DNA of 48,858 nucleotides, taken from contig JACOUE010000038.1 in NCBI GenBank assembly GCA_016178045.1, forward strand, positions 1 to 48,858. Reading direction: 5' to 3'. Under the pieces are notes generated by a model. It worked only from the letters and a program-made list of their open reading frames with translations, did no database searches and had not been told where the DNA came from. This document shows, in pieces, positions 16,976-23,944 of this stretch (the first letter of the stretch is position 1; each line of letters opens with the position of its first letter). A program made the translations under genes and the position numbers. Source of the stretch: Chloroflexota bacterium (GTDB lineage Bacteria > Chloroflexota > Dehalococcoidia > SM23-28-2 > JACOUE01).

Positions 16976-17395
16976 ATGGACCTCTCCCAGCGCCAGGCCG
17001 CCTTCGCCGCCCACCAGCGCGTCGCCCGTCTGGCCACCGCCGACGCCCAGGGCCGGCCCCACGCCGTCCCCGTCTGCTTCGTCTATCTGGACGGCCGCTT
17101 CTACACGCCGATCGACGAAAAGCCCAAGCGCTCGATGCGCCTCAAGCGCCTGCGCAACATCGAGGTTAACCCGCAGGTAGCGCTCGTATTCGACGAGTAC
17201 AGCGACGACTGGTCGCGGCTGGGCTGGGTGATGGTGCAGGGCCGCGCGGACGTGCTGGACGGCGGCGAGGAGCACGCTGCCGCAGTGCAGGCGCTGCGTC
17301 AGAAGTACGAGCAGTACCGGCCGATGGCGCTGGAAGGACGGCCGCTCATCCGGGTGCGGCCGGAGCGGGTGGCGAGCTGGGGGACGGCGGCGTGA
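16976..17395 (+). CDS. PPOX-class F420-dependent enzyme (Rv0121-like)
   Basis: A 139-residue split-barrel flavin/deazaflavin protein. It has the class pattern HQRVARLATADAQGRPHAVP, then DEKPKRSMRLKRLRNIEVNP with the cofactor phosphate contacts, and the terminal LIRVRPERVASWG. Family members bind F420 and reduce unknown substrates. It is 11 bp after pyrE and ends within the convergent MFS gene; the two reading frames overlap by 50 bp at their 3' ends. Confidence 0.85.
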   Translation: MDLSQRQAAFAAHQRVARLATADAQGRPHAVPVCFVYLDGRFYTPIDEKPKRSMRLKRLRNIEVNPQVALVFDEYSDDWSRLGWVMVQGRADVLDGGEEHAAAVQALRQKYEQYRPMALEGRPLIRVRPERVASWGTAA

Positions 17396-18650
17396 CGGAC
17401 TGCGGCCGGCCCACGCTCAGGATCAGCGGCACCGCCATCGCTGTGCCGGAGGCGAGGATGAGGAAGGCCGGCCGGTAGCCGCCCGTCCAGTCGTATATGC
17501 CCCCGGCGATGACCGGGCCGGCCACTCCGCCCACGGTGGCGATGGTGAACACCAGCCCCTGGATCGCCCCGAAGGCGCGCAGCCCGAAGTACTCCGCCTG
17601 GAACGCTGGCCGCACCGGTATCGCCCCCCCGAACCCGATGGCGAACAGCGGCAGCACGAAGAATATCTGCCACGGCTCGTAGATGGCGGCGAAGAGGAAT
17701 ATGCCCAGCGCGCTGAGGGCGTAGCTGGCGGCGAGGACGAACCGCTTCTGGGCGAAATCAGCCAGCCAGCCGAAACAGAACCGGCCGATCAGGCTCAGCA
17801 GCGACATGGCCGTAAGCGACGCCGCCGCCACGCCGGAGGCGACACCGACGCCGCTGGTGAAGAACGGTATCTGGTGCACGATGATGGCCGTAGAGCCCAA
17901 GTTGGAGAGCGCGACCGCCAGCGATAGGCGCCAGAAAAAGCCTGACCGCACGGCCTCTCCCACCGTCAGGCCCTCGAGCGCTGCCGGCGCGGCTCCGCCG
18001 CTACCGGCGGTGCCGTCGGCAGCCGTCGGTTCGCCGTCCGCCACCAGTCCCAGGTCCGCGGGCCTGTTGCGCACGCTCAAGGCCAGCGGGATGGCTACCG
18101 CCCACTGGACGAGAGCCATGATCAGGAGCGCCGTCCTCCAGCCGAAGCCCGCGATCAGCGCCTCCAGCACCAGCACCATCACGCCGCTGGCCCCCGCTCC
18201 CATCGACATCAGAGCCAGGGCGCGGCCCCGCTTGCGCCGGAACCAGAGGGCGATGGCCGCCATGGCCACGGGCCCGCCGGCGGCGCTCATGCCGAAGGCG
18301 ATTACCATAACGGAGCCGTAGAACGCCCAGAGGGTCTCCATCCGGCTCATGAGCAGGAACCCCAGCCCTACCAAGAACACGCCGGCCGTGAGCAGCCGCC
18401 GCGCCCCGATGCGGTCGACCAGGTGGCCCACCAACGGCGCGGCGAGGCCGCCGACCTCCGTGCGTAAGGAGAAGGCGAAGGAGACCGCCGTCCGGCTCCA
18501 GCCAAACTCGGCGAGTATGGGGTTGAAGAGGGCGCCGAACCCGTAGAAGAACGTGCCGCCGGTCAGGAAAACGATGGCCGCCGAGGCGAAGACGACCCAC
18601 CAGCCGTAGAAGAGGCCAGTGCGGTCGGAGACCGCGGCGGCGATGCGCAT
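17346..18650 (-). CDS. MFS transporter, monocarboxylate/oxalate-type
   Basis: The 434-residue protein has twelve hydrophobic segments in two sets of six, with a central loop (GLVADGEPTAADGTAG). The loop between helices 2 and 3 carries the MFS motif in the form GHLVDRIGARRLL, and the start GLFYGWWVVFASAAIVFLTG is that of the OFA/MCT-like branch. The substrate, probably a small carboxylate, is inferred. The 3' end overlaps the PPOX gene by 50 bp on the opposite strand. Upstream, the gene is divergent from tRNA-Lys. Confidence 0.85.
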   Translation of the reverse strand: MRIAAAVSDRTGLFYGWWVVFASAAIVFLTGGTFFYGFGALFNPILAEFGWSRTAVSFAFSLRTEVGGLAAPLVGHLVDRIGARRLLTAGVFLVGLGFLLMSRMETLWAFYGSVMVIAFGMSAAGGPVAMAAIALWFRRKRGRALALMSMGAGASGVMVLVLEALIAGFGWRTALLIMALVQWAVAIPLALSVRNRPADLGLVADGEPTAADGTAGSGGAAPAALEGLTVGEAVRSGFFWRLSLAVALSNLGSTAIIVHQIPFFTSGVGVASGVAAASLTAMSLLSLIGRFCFGWLADFAQKRFVLAASYALSALGIFLFAAIYEPWQIFFVLPLFAIGFGGAIPVRPAFQAEYFGLRAFGAIQGLVFTIATVGGVAGPVIAGGIYDWTGGYRPAFLILASGTAMAVPLILSVGRPQSVTPPSPSSPPAPAAPG

Positions 18651-18750
18651 GCAGGTGGGCTCCTTCGGTCAGGTGGTCGTACCGGCTGCGAGAAGGCGTT
18701 CGGAGGGAAGCAGTGTTCAGCCTACAATAACACGCGGCCGCCGTCTCTGT

Positions 18751-18779
18751 TTGACAGCGGTGACGGTGCCTGCAATATT
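18751..18779 (+). promoter_or_regulatory. tRNA-Lys promoter with extended -10
   Basis: A perfect TTGACA at 18751-18756 is followed by 17 bases and AATATT at 18774-18779, preceded by TG. The expected start, about seven bases downstream, coincides with the first base of tRNA-Lys at 18786. Confidence 0.6.
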
Positions 18780-18785
18780 AGCGAT

Positions 18786-18860
18786 GGGCCCGTAGCTCAG
18801 TGGCAGAGCAGGGGACTTTTAATCCCAAGGTCGTGGGTTCGAATCCCACCGGGCCCTCCA
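18786..18860 (+). tRNA. tRNA-Lys (anticodon UUU)
   Basis: The cloverleaf folds cleanly: acceptor GGGCCCG/CGGGCCC, D-arm GCTC..GAGC, anticodon loop CTTTTAA with TTT, T-arm GTGGG TTCGAAT CCCAC, discriminator T and an encoded CCA. The first anticodon-stem pair (27-43) is G-A, a mismatch. No neighbouring tRNAs are present. Confidence 0.95.
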
Positions 18861-18978
18861 GAACGGCAGGTTCAACTAACCTCGGTTGCAGGAGCGGGCA
18901 AAGCTGCTCCGAGAGAACAGCGCGCAGCCTTAACGACCGCCGAGCAGGGGCAGGGCGGTGGAAGCGTGTGGTCCGGGG

Positions 18979-19351
18979 TTAGGCGTCCGGCGACTCGTTC
19001 TTCAGCATGAGGTCCCGGAGCTTGCGCAAAGCCCTGTAGATGATCACCCGTACGTTGCCCTCGCTGATGTCGAGGATTCGGGCGATCTGGGCCGTTGAGA
19101 GTTCGGCGTCAAACTTCAGGGCGATGATGTCCTGCTCGCGCTGGGACAGGTAGCTCAGCTGCTCCACCAGGGTTGCCAGCTCTTCCTGGTGGACGATCTC
19201 GCCCTCCACCGAGGGCCCGCCGTGGGCGACGAACTCCAGCAGAGGCGAAGACGCGGGGGAAATACTGGCGGTACTTCTCAGCGAAGCGGCTCAGTTTCAC
19301 CGCGTCGGGGGATTGTCTCAGGGGAGGGGAGACGTTACGGAGCTGTGTCAT
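18979..19351 (-). pseudogene. sigma-70-like factor broken by an internal deletion
   Basis: The reading begins at an ATG at 19351 (MTQLRNVSPPLRQSPD) and reaches AEKYRQYFPRVFAS, the opening of sigma region 2. It then shifts. The other frame continues with LLEFVAHGGPSVEGEIVHQE and a complete region 4 (LSYLSQREQDIIALKF, STAQIARILDISEGNVRVII) to 18979. The main DNA-binding part of region 2 is absent and the halves are out of frame. The ORF track shows the pieces as 18979-19209 and 19109-19372. The 76-residue region 4 fragment alone might be made from a GTG, but I see no ribosome site. It is divergent from two winged-helix genes. Confidence 0.7.
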
Positions 19352-19509
19352 GGTCAACTCGGAGCGCGGCAAGTGCTGATGTTCATAAAAGTTTCCTCTT
19401 TGTTTCCGAAAGGCTGGACTTTCCCCCTGATGGTGTACATAATGTCACTTGAATCTTATCTCGATATAGCGTAAAGTAGTTTTCCCATTCGAGTTATTAG
19501 GATTTGAAT

Positions 19510-19555
19510 ATCGATGTTTAACATTCTAATATAGAATTGTATTTCTACAATCGAT
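19510..19555. promoter_or_regulatory. operator-like palindrome in an AT-rich gap
   Basis: ATTCTA ATA TAGAAT at 19523-19537 is a perfect six-base-arm palindrome. It is flanked by two ATCGAT sites (19510-19515 and 19550-19555). The gap from about 19380 to 19570 is strikingly AT-rich for this genome and lies between the broken sigma gene and the tandem winged-helix genes. Likely a regulator-binding promoter region, though I cannot place a start site. Confidence 0.5.
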
Positions 19556-19570
19556 GGCACAAATATAAAT

Positions 19571-19951
19571 ATGGGGCGAAGGGCTGTCAAGGGTTTGCGT
19601 GACAATAACACGGGAAATTTGCCGCGGGGCAACTCGTTGGGCAGGAGCACCTTCCTGACGCACCACGGTCAGGTGCTGCTGCACATCGCCCAGAGCTCCA
19701 AGGCGACGCTCCGTGAGATCGCCAACAGCACGGAGCTGACGGAGCGAACGGTCTACAAGATCGTGCACGACCTCGAAGAGGACGAGTACGTGGTCAAGCG
19801 GAAAGACGGACGCCGAAACGTGTATCAACTAAACGAGGAGGTCACCCTCGGCCACCGCCTGTACGGCTCCCTGACCCTGGCCCAGCTGATAGAGACGCTG
19901 AGCGCCATGGTCAGCGCCATCCAGCGCAAGGGCCGAGCGGCCCCTTTGTAG
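19571..19951 (+). CDS. winged-helix transcriptional regulator (first of a tandem pair)
   Basis: The 126-residue protein has a helix-turn-helix core ATLREIANSTELTERTVYKI and a wing KRKDGRRNVYQLN, ending in a helical segment (LTLAQLIETLSAMVSAIQRK). It binds DNA and probably dimerises through the last helix. It is clearly paralogous to the gene at 19970 (shared TLREIA..T.LTER.VY.IV.DL). The first about 35 residues (GRRAVKGLRDNNTGNLPRG) are basic and not shared; a GTG or ATG start further in is possible. No ligand domain. Confidence 0.75.
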   Translation: MGRRAVKGLRDNNTGNLPRGNSLGRSTFLTHHGQVLLHIAQSSKATLREIANSTELTERTVYKIVHDLEEDEYVVKRKDGRRNVYQLNEEVTLGHRLYGSLTLAQLIETLSAMVSAIQRKGRAAPL

Positions 19952-19969
19952 AAGGCTAGGTGATGCGAC

Positions 19970-20290
19970 ATGCCCAAGAAGTGGAACTTCCTCAGCAACT
20001 ACGGTCTGGTGACCACCCACATTGCCCAGAACCCCCGGGCGACGTTGCGGGAGATCGCCCGGGGGACCGACCTGACTGAGAGGGCGGTGTACCAGATCGT
20101 GCGGGACCTCGATCTGGGAGGGTTCATCCGCAAGAAGCGGGTCGGACGCCGGAACATCTATTCCCTCGAAGAGGAGAAGCTCCTCAGCTACCCGGTTTAT
20201 GGCGAGCTCAACGTGGCCCAGCTCACCACCGCCATCCGCCGCCTGGTCGAGGAGTCCCGCGACCGCAGAGCGGCGGTCACTGCCACATAG
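19970..20290 (+). CDS. winged-helix transcriptional regulator (second of a tandem pair)
   Basis: A compact 106-residue paralogue of the preceding gene: ATLREIARGTDLTERAVYQI is the DNA-recognition unit and RKKRVGRRNIYSLEEEK the wing, followed by the helical tail LNVAQLTTAIRRLVEES. The start follows AGGCTAGGTGATGCGAC, 18 bp after the upstream stop, so the pair is probably one transcript. Two near-equal small regulators in tandem suggest heterodimers or successive duplication. Confidence 0.75.
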   Translation: MPKKWNFLSNYGLVTTHIAQNPRATLREIARGTDLTERAVYQIVRDLDLGGFIRKKRVGRRNIYSLEEEKLLSYPVYGELNVAQLTTAIRRLVEESRDRRAAVTAT

Positions 20291-20341
20291 AGACGGCTGC
20301 TCTTCACGCTCTTGGCGGCCGCAGGCGGCTTAGCCTAAGTA

Positions 20342-20380
20342 GCTTCGTGCCGCATCGGGCCGTGCGAAGCAGGGTATACT
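20342..20380 (+). promoter_or_regulatory. probable sppA-like gene promoter with inverted repeat
   Basis: GCTTCG at 20342-20347 and CGAAGC at 20365-20370 form an inverted repeat immediately before a TATACT -10 box at 20375-20380. No good -35 hexamer is seen at the right distance, which would fit an activator-dependent or alternative-sigma promoter. Confidence 0.35.
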
Positions 20381-20418
20381 TGGCAGAGAGGCTTTCTTCG
20401 TAGCTGGAGGCAGGAAGG

Positions 20419-21228
20419 ATGATCCCAGGCGCCTGGAGCCCCGGCCTTCCCTGGCTGAAGGACCGCATCGCCGTGTTCGAGATCTACGGGGCGATTATGA
20501 GCAGCGCCCGAGTGGCCGAACAGGAGCGGATGCTCCACGCCCTGGCCGCTGACCGGCGGGTGAGGGCCGTGGTCATCGACGTCGATTCGCCGGGCGGCTC
20601 GGCCGTCCTCTCCCAGCACCTACACGGCGCCATCGTCAAAGTCGGGCAGGAGAAGCCGGTGGTGGCCCACATCCGCAACGTCGGCCTGTCCGGGGGCTAC
20701 ATGGTGGCGTCCGCCGCCCGGAAAATCGTGGCCCTGCCGACGGCGCTGGTCGGCTCTATCGGCGTGATCATCACCCGCCCGGTGGTCCGAGAGCTGATGG
20801 AGAAGGTGGGCGTGAGGATGTTCGTGTCGCGGGTGGGGCAGTACAAGGACATGATGCAGCCCTGGCGCGAGCCGACGGCGGAGGAAGAGGAGAAGCTGGC
20901 CGAGTTACGCGACGAGTACTACGACCGGTTCATCGAGCTGGTCGCCGGCGCCCGCAGCCTGGACCCGAAGCGGGTGCGGGAGTACGCCACCGGCGAGTTC
21001 TTCAGCGGCGCCACAGCCAAGGAGATGGGGCTCATCGATGAGCTGGGGGACATGGACGCGGCTCTGGACATGGCCAGCGAGATGGGGCGGGTGCCGCGCC
21101 AGGTGGCGTACATCCGCCCGCGGCGGGCCCTGCTGGAGCGGTTGCTCTCGCCGGTGGGCGGGGCCCTGGCCGAGAGGCTGCTGGCCGAGATCGAGTCTCG
21201 CCTCCACGGGAGCGTGCAGTACCGCTGA
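20419..21228 (+). CDS. signal peptide peptidase SppA-like, S49 family
   Basis: A 269-residue serine protease of the crotonase-like fold, in the size class of Bacillus SppA or SohB. It has VVIDVDSPGGSAVLSQHL for the fold, the catalytic Ser block GLSGGYMVASAARKIVALP and the Lys-containing stretch SRVGQYKDMMQPWREPT. The start is a plain ATG with GGAAGG upstream. There is no clear N-terminal transmembrane helix, which is unusual for SppA; a soluble or peripheral form is inferred. Confidence 0.85.
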   Translation: MIPGAWSPGLPWLKDRIAVFEIYGAIMSSARVAEQERMLHALAADRRVRAVVIDVDSPGGSAVLSQHLHGAIVKVGQEKPVVAHIRNVGLSGGYMVASAARKIVALPTALVGSIGVIITRPVVRELMEKVGVRMFVSRVGQYKDMMQPWREPTAEEEEKLAELRDEYYDRFIELVAGARSLDPKRVREYATGEFFSGATAKEMGLIDELGDMDAALDMASEMGRVPRQVAYIRPRRALLERLLSPVGGALAERLLAEIESRLHGSVQYR

Positions 21229-21253
21229 CCGGCTGAACGTCGCTATTCAGCGT

Positions 21254-21304
21254 GCCGCCTGATAGAGGCGGCACCCGTGTTGTAACACAAGGATTCTTGT
21301 GTTA
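21254..21304. terminator. two consecutive hairpins after the S49 peptidase gene
   Basis: GCCGCCT..AGGCGGC (21254-21260 with 21266-21272) is followed by TAACACAAG..CTTGTGTTA (21283-21291 with 21296-21304), then CCTTTTGG. Both stems are perfect. Only a short T-run follows, so termination may be partial before the small HTH gene. Confidence 0.5.
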
Positions 21305-21340
21305 GCCTTTTGGACGAGTCTTTCTTCAGGAGGAGGCATC

Positions 21341-21745
21341 ATGAAGGCGGCTGAGGTCCGGCGCAGGGTGGCCGAGAAGGTGCGGGATGCGGCGGCCGGC
21401 GGCGACGAGGAGACGGTGGCCAAGATAATGGACTACTCGCGGGCGGTGCTGCTGGCGCTGGCCGGCGTCCCCGACCACCAGGACGTGGGGCTGGAGGACG
21501 TGACCCTGGGGACCGGCACAGCGGCCCGCATCCTGGGCCTGCACGCCGAGTACGTGCGGGAGCTGATCCGCCGCGGCCACCTGCCGGCGCGAAAGGAAAA
21601 CGGTGAGTTCCGCGTGGTCCTGCCGGACGTGCTGGACTTCATGGTAAAGAGGGTGAGGTCCCCGCAGGGCCCACCCCAGGCGACGTGGAGGGCGCTCTTC
21701 GGCCGGTCGTACAGAGGGTTCCCCCTGTGGCGCCGGCCGGCTTAA
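21341..21745 (+). CDS. small MerR/excisionase-type helix-turn-helix protein
   Basis: The true start is the ATG at 21341 behind CAGGAGGAGGCATC, not the track's 21299. The 134-residue protein has a helical N-terminal part (EVRRRVAEKVRDAAAG) and a C-terminal excisionase-like HTH (AARILGLHAEYVRELIRRGH, then ARKENGEFRVVLPDVLDFM). It probably binds DNA. There is no integrase near, so a plain regulator is more likely than a phage excisionase. Confidence 0.7.
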   Translation: MKAAEVRRRVAEKVRDAAAGGDEETVAKIMDYSRAVLLALAGVPDHQDVGLEDVTLGTGTAARILGLHAEYVRELIRRGHLPARKENGEFRVVLPDVLDFMVKRVRSPQGPPQATWRALFGRSYRGFPLWRRPA

Positions 21746-21762
21746 TCGGGCGTACGGCGGGC

Positions 21763-21798
21763 ATGAATAAACGGATGGCTTCCCATCCGTTTATTCAT
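21763..21798. terminator. bidirectional intrinsic terminator hairpin
   Basis: A perfect 16-bp stem with loop CTTC, ATGAATAAACGGATGG at 21763-21778 and its complement at 21783-21798. It sits between two convergent genes, the HTH protein and the SCP2-like protein, and could stop transcription from both sides. Confidence 0.8.
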
Positions 21799-21814
21799 CC
21801 GGGCGCCTGGCGCG

Positions 21815-22270
21815 CTAGTTCGGGAACGTCGTTTCGATCTTGCTGGACAGGTCGAAGAAGTACTGGAACGACTGGTTGAAGCGGTAGAAGAGGTCCCGCT
21901 TGTAGCCGTCGCGGGAGCGGGCGAAACCCTGCGGGTCCTCCAGGTCGATGGTGTTGAGAGTGTGGTGGAGGTCCGCCTTTCCGTTGTCCTTGACGTTAGT
22001 AATGAGCTCCTTCCACTTCTCGAAAGGGGCCTCCAGCCAGAAGTCCGCGTTGTCGACCTCCTGCTCCGTGCTCTCCTTCACCTCCGAGCACTCGAACGCC
22101 TCGAAGGTGAGGAGGTAGTACTTCTGGCGGTCGGGGACCTTGACGCCCACGACGGCGTCACAGGTGCCGATGCGGCGGTACTGCTCGTCGCTGTTGACCA
22201 GGCTGCGGACCGCCTCAAACCACTCCGTCGAGGGGAAGCTGGCCCTAGTCTTCACTCCACCTTGCGTCAT
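21815..22270 (-). CDS. SCP2 sterol-binding-like protein
   Basis: The 151-residue protein has the feel of the SCP2 lipid-binding fold. The N-terminal ASFPSTEWFEAVRSLVNSD resembles the start of bacterial SCP2-like proteins, with FEKWKELITN in the expected middle helix. It lacks membrane segments, so it should be soluble and might carry a hydrophobic ligand. It is separated by 38 bp from the degenerate ferritin-like gene and reads the same way, which suggests a joint transcript and a partner role. The family call is moderate. Confidence 0.6.
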   Translation of the reverse strand: MTQGGVKTRASFPSTEWFEAVRSLVNSDEQYRRIGTCDAVVGVKVPDRQKYYLLTFEAFECSEVKESTEQEVDNADFWLEAPFEKWKELITNVKDNGKADLHHTLNTIDLEDPQGFARSRDGYKRDLFYRFNQSFQYFFDLSSKIETTFPN

Positions 22271-22308
22271 CTCGGGTCTCCTCCTTCTAGCGCCCTCGTT
22301 CGCCGGTC

Positions 22309-23781
22309 TCAGGCGGCCTGGGCCGCTACCGGCTCCTCCGCGTACTTCTTCAGCGAGTAGTGGAGGCGCTCACGCCGCTCGGGCAGGCCGGCAGACTCGA
22401 GCCGGGCCAGGTAGTCGCGGACCCAGCGGCGCTTGAAGTACTCCAGCTTGCGGTAGCCGTCCAGGATCTGCTCCTTGATCAGGCCGCCGCCCAGCAGAAT
22501 GATCAGCGCCTCGCGGAGGACGTTGTCGTTCTCGTCGTCGTAGACCATGACGGCTTCGGCCTTGTTGAAGTAGGTGTGCACCTCCTCACGGCGGTCGTGC
22601 TTGCGGATGAGGAAGTACTTCAGGTGGCCGAGGCCGAAGGCGAGCTGGCGGGCGGTGTCCTGAATGCAGAGGCGGAAGATGTTCGACTCCGCCTCGCTGT
22701 GGGCGACGTACTCGCCCAGCTGGTAAAGGCCCATGAGGAAGCTGTTCGAGAGGATGTGCAGGACGGCTGACGTCTCGGTCCAGGCGCGGGCGTCGATGAT
22801 GGCGCGGTGGAAGTAGCCCGGGCTCTGGATGCCCATGCCGCCGCCGTTGCAGAGGGCGCGCTTGCGGAATACCTCGAAGTGGCGGGCGGCGTCGAACTCG
22901 GCGGTGGCGAGGTAGAGCTTGACCTCGTGGTAGCCGTACGACATCTCGGGGAGCCACTTGCCGACGGTGTCGCCGGCGAGGAGCGCCTTCTCGCAGAAGA
23001 AGGTGCAGAGCTGGCACATGGCCCGCTCGATCTCATCCGGCAGCGGCTCGATGCTCTCCCAGGGGATGTCGGTGGCCGGACGCCAGCGGCGCTGGATCGC
23101 CTCCTCGTAGAGGTCGGCGGCGTTGTCGCTCCAAAGCTCCGCCTTCTCGTAGATGGTGTAGCCCATGGCGGGGACGCCGGGGATGGGGTAGGCGCCGCGG
23201 GGCATCTCGGTCTGGTAAGGCCAGTAATCCGGGATGTCGCCGTAGGTGCCGACGTTCAGGGCGCCGACGGTGAGGCCCTTCTTGCCCGGCCGCACCCGGA
23301 TGCCCCACTCCGTGGGGACCTTCATCCAGCTGAGGTCGAGGGCCTGCTCGCCGGCCTCGGCGCTTCGAGCGGCACCGGGCTGGGCGGCACCGCGCAGGCG
23401 CTCCTGCTGAGTGATGAACCGCTCGGCTTGGTCGGGGCGGAGGCCGGCGTCCATCTGGGAGATGAGCATCTCGGCCGTGGCGCCCAGGCGGAGGCCGCGC
23501 TTCACCAGCTCGTCCGGCCAGTCGTGCTTCTTCGCCGCCTCGGCCAGGTCGTCGGGGATGACGACTTCGCCGCCGGCGCGCATGGCTTCCTGCTGGGAGA
23601 TGAACTGCTCGGCGGCCTCGGCAGTAACGCCCGGCATCGCCAGCTGCTGCTTGACGGCCTCGGCCGGGAAGCCGAGGGCGAGGGCGCGGCGGACGAGGTC
23701 CAGGGGGATGTTGTTGTCCTGCGCGATCTTGACCAGGTCTTCGGGGATGTCAGGGCCTTGGGTCTGGGGCTCCTGGGCCAT
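22309..23781 (-). CDS. ferritin-like (R2-type) protein, copy 1: degenerate active site with a duplicated N-terminal repeat
   Basis: The 490-residue protein shares its last about 350 residues with the two following genes (PATDIPWESIEPLPDEIERA, AMCQLCTF, FEVFRKRALCNGGGMG). In copies 2 and 3 the di-metal ligand set reads TEVEF, DEARH, DFTEM and DESRH. Here the same places read CEKAL, DAARH, AWTET and QDTARQ, so several Glu and one His ligand are lost. It is probably not a working di-metal oxidase. Residues about 12-68 and 75-130 are two related helical repeats (LVRRALALGFPAEAV and LVKRGLRLGATAEML) absent from the other copies. An SCP2-like gene follows 38 bp downstream. Confidence 0.75.
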   Translation of the reverse strand: MAQEPQTQGPDIPEDLVKIAQDNNIPLDLVRRALALGFPAEAVKQQLAMPGVTAEAAEQFISQQEAMRAGGEVVIPDDLAEAAKKHDWPDELVKRGLRLGATAEMLISQMDAGLRPDQAERFITQQERLRGAAQPGAARSAEAGEQALDLSWMKVPTEWGIRVRPGKKGLTVGALNVGTYGDIPDYWPYQTEMPRGAYPIPGVPAMGYTIYEKAELWSDNAADLYEEAIQRRWRPATDIPWESIEPLPDEIERAMCQLCTFFCEKALLAGDTVGKWLPEMSYGYHEVKLYLATAEFDAARHFEVFRKRALCNGGGMGIQSPGYFHRAIIDARAWTETSAVLHILSNSFLMGLYQLGEYVAHSEAESNIFRLCIQDTARQLAFGLGHLKYFLIRKHDRREEVHTYFNKAEAVMVYDDENDNVLREALIILLGGGLIKEQILDGYRKLEYFKRRWVRDYLARLESAGLPERRERLHYSLKKYAEEPVAAQAA

Positions 23782-23890
23782 GGGTCCTCCTTCTGAAAGG
23801 GGCCCTCTTTCGAGGGCTGATTGTCAGGATGCCATAACTACGGTTGGGGGTCAAGAGATTTTAGCGGGCGCTAAGGCGGGAGCGGTGGGC

Positions 23891-23920
23891 AAAAATCGGG
23901 CCGCGGCTCAGCCGCGGCCC
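23891..23920 (-). terminator. intrinsic terminator for ferritin-like copy 2
   Basis: On the minus strand GGGCCGCGGC..GCCGCGGCCC (10-bp perfect stem, three-base loop) is followed by GATTTTTG. It lies 25 bases after the stop of copy 2, in the 163-bp gap before copy 1. Confidence 0.85.
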
Positions 23921-23944
23921 TTACCTTTGGTCGTTAACCGGGCG

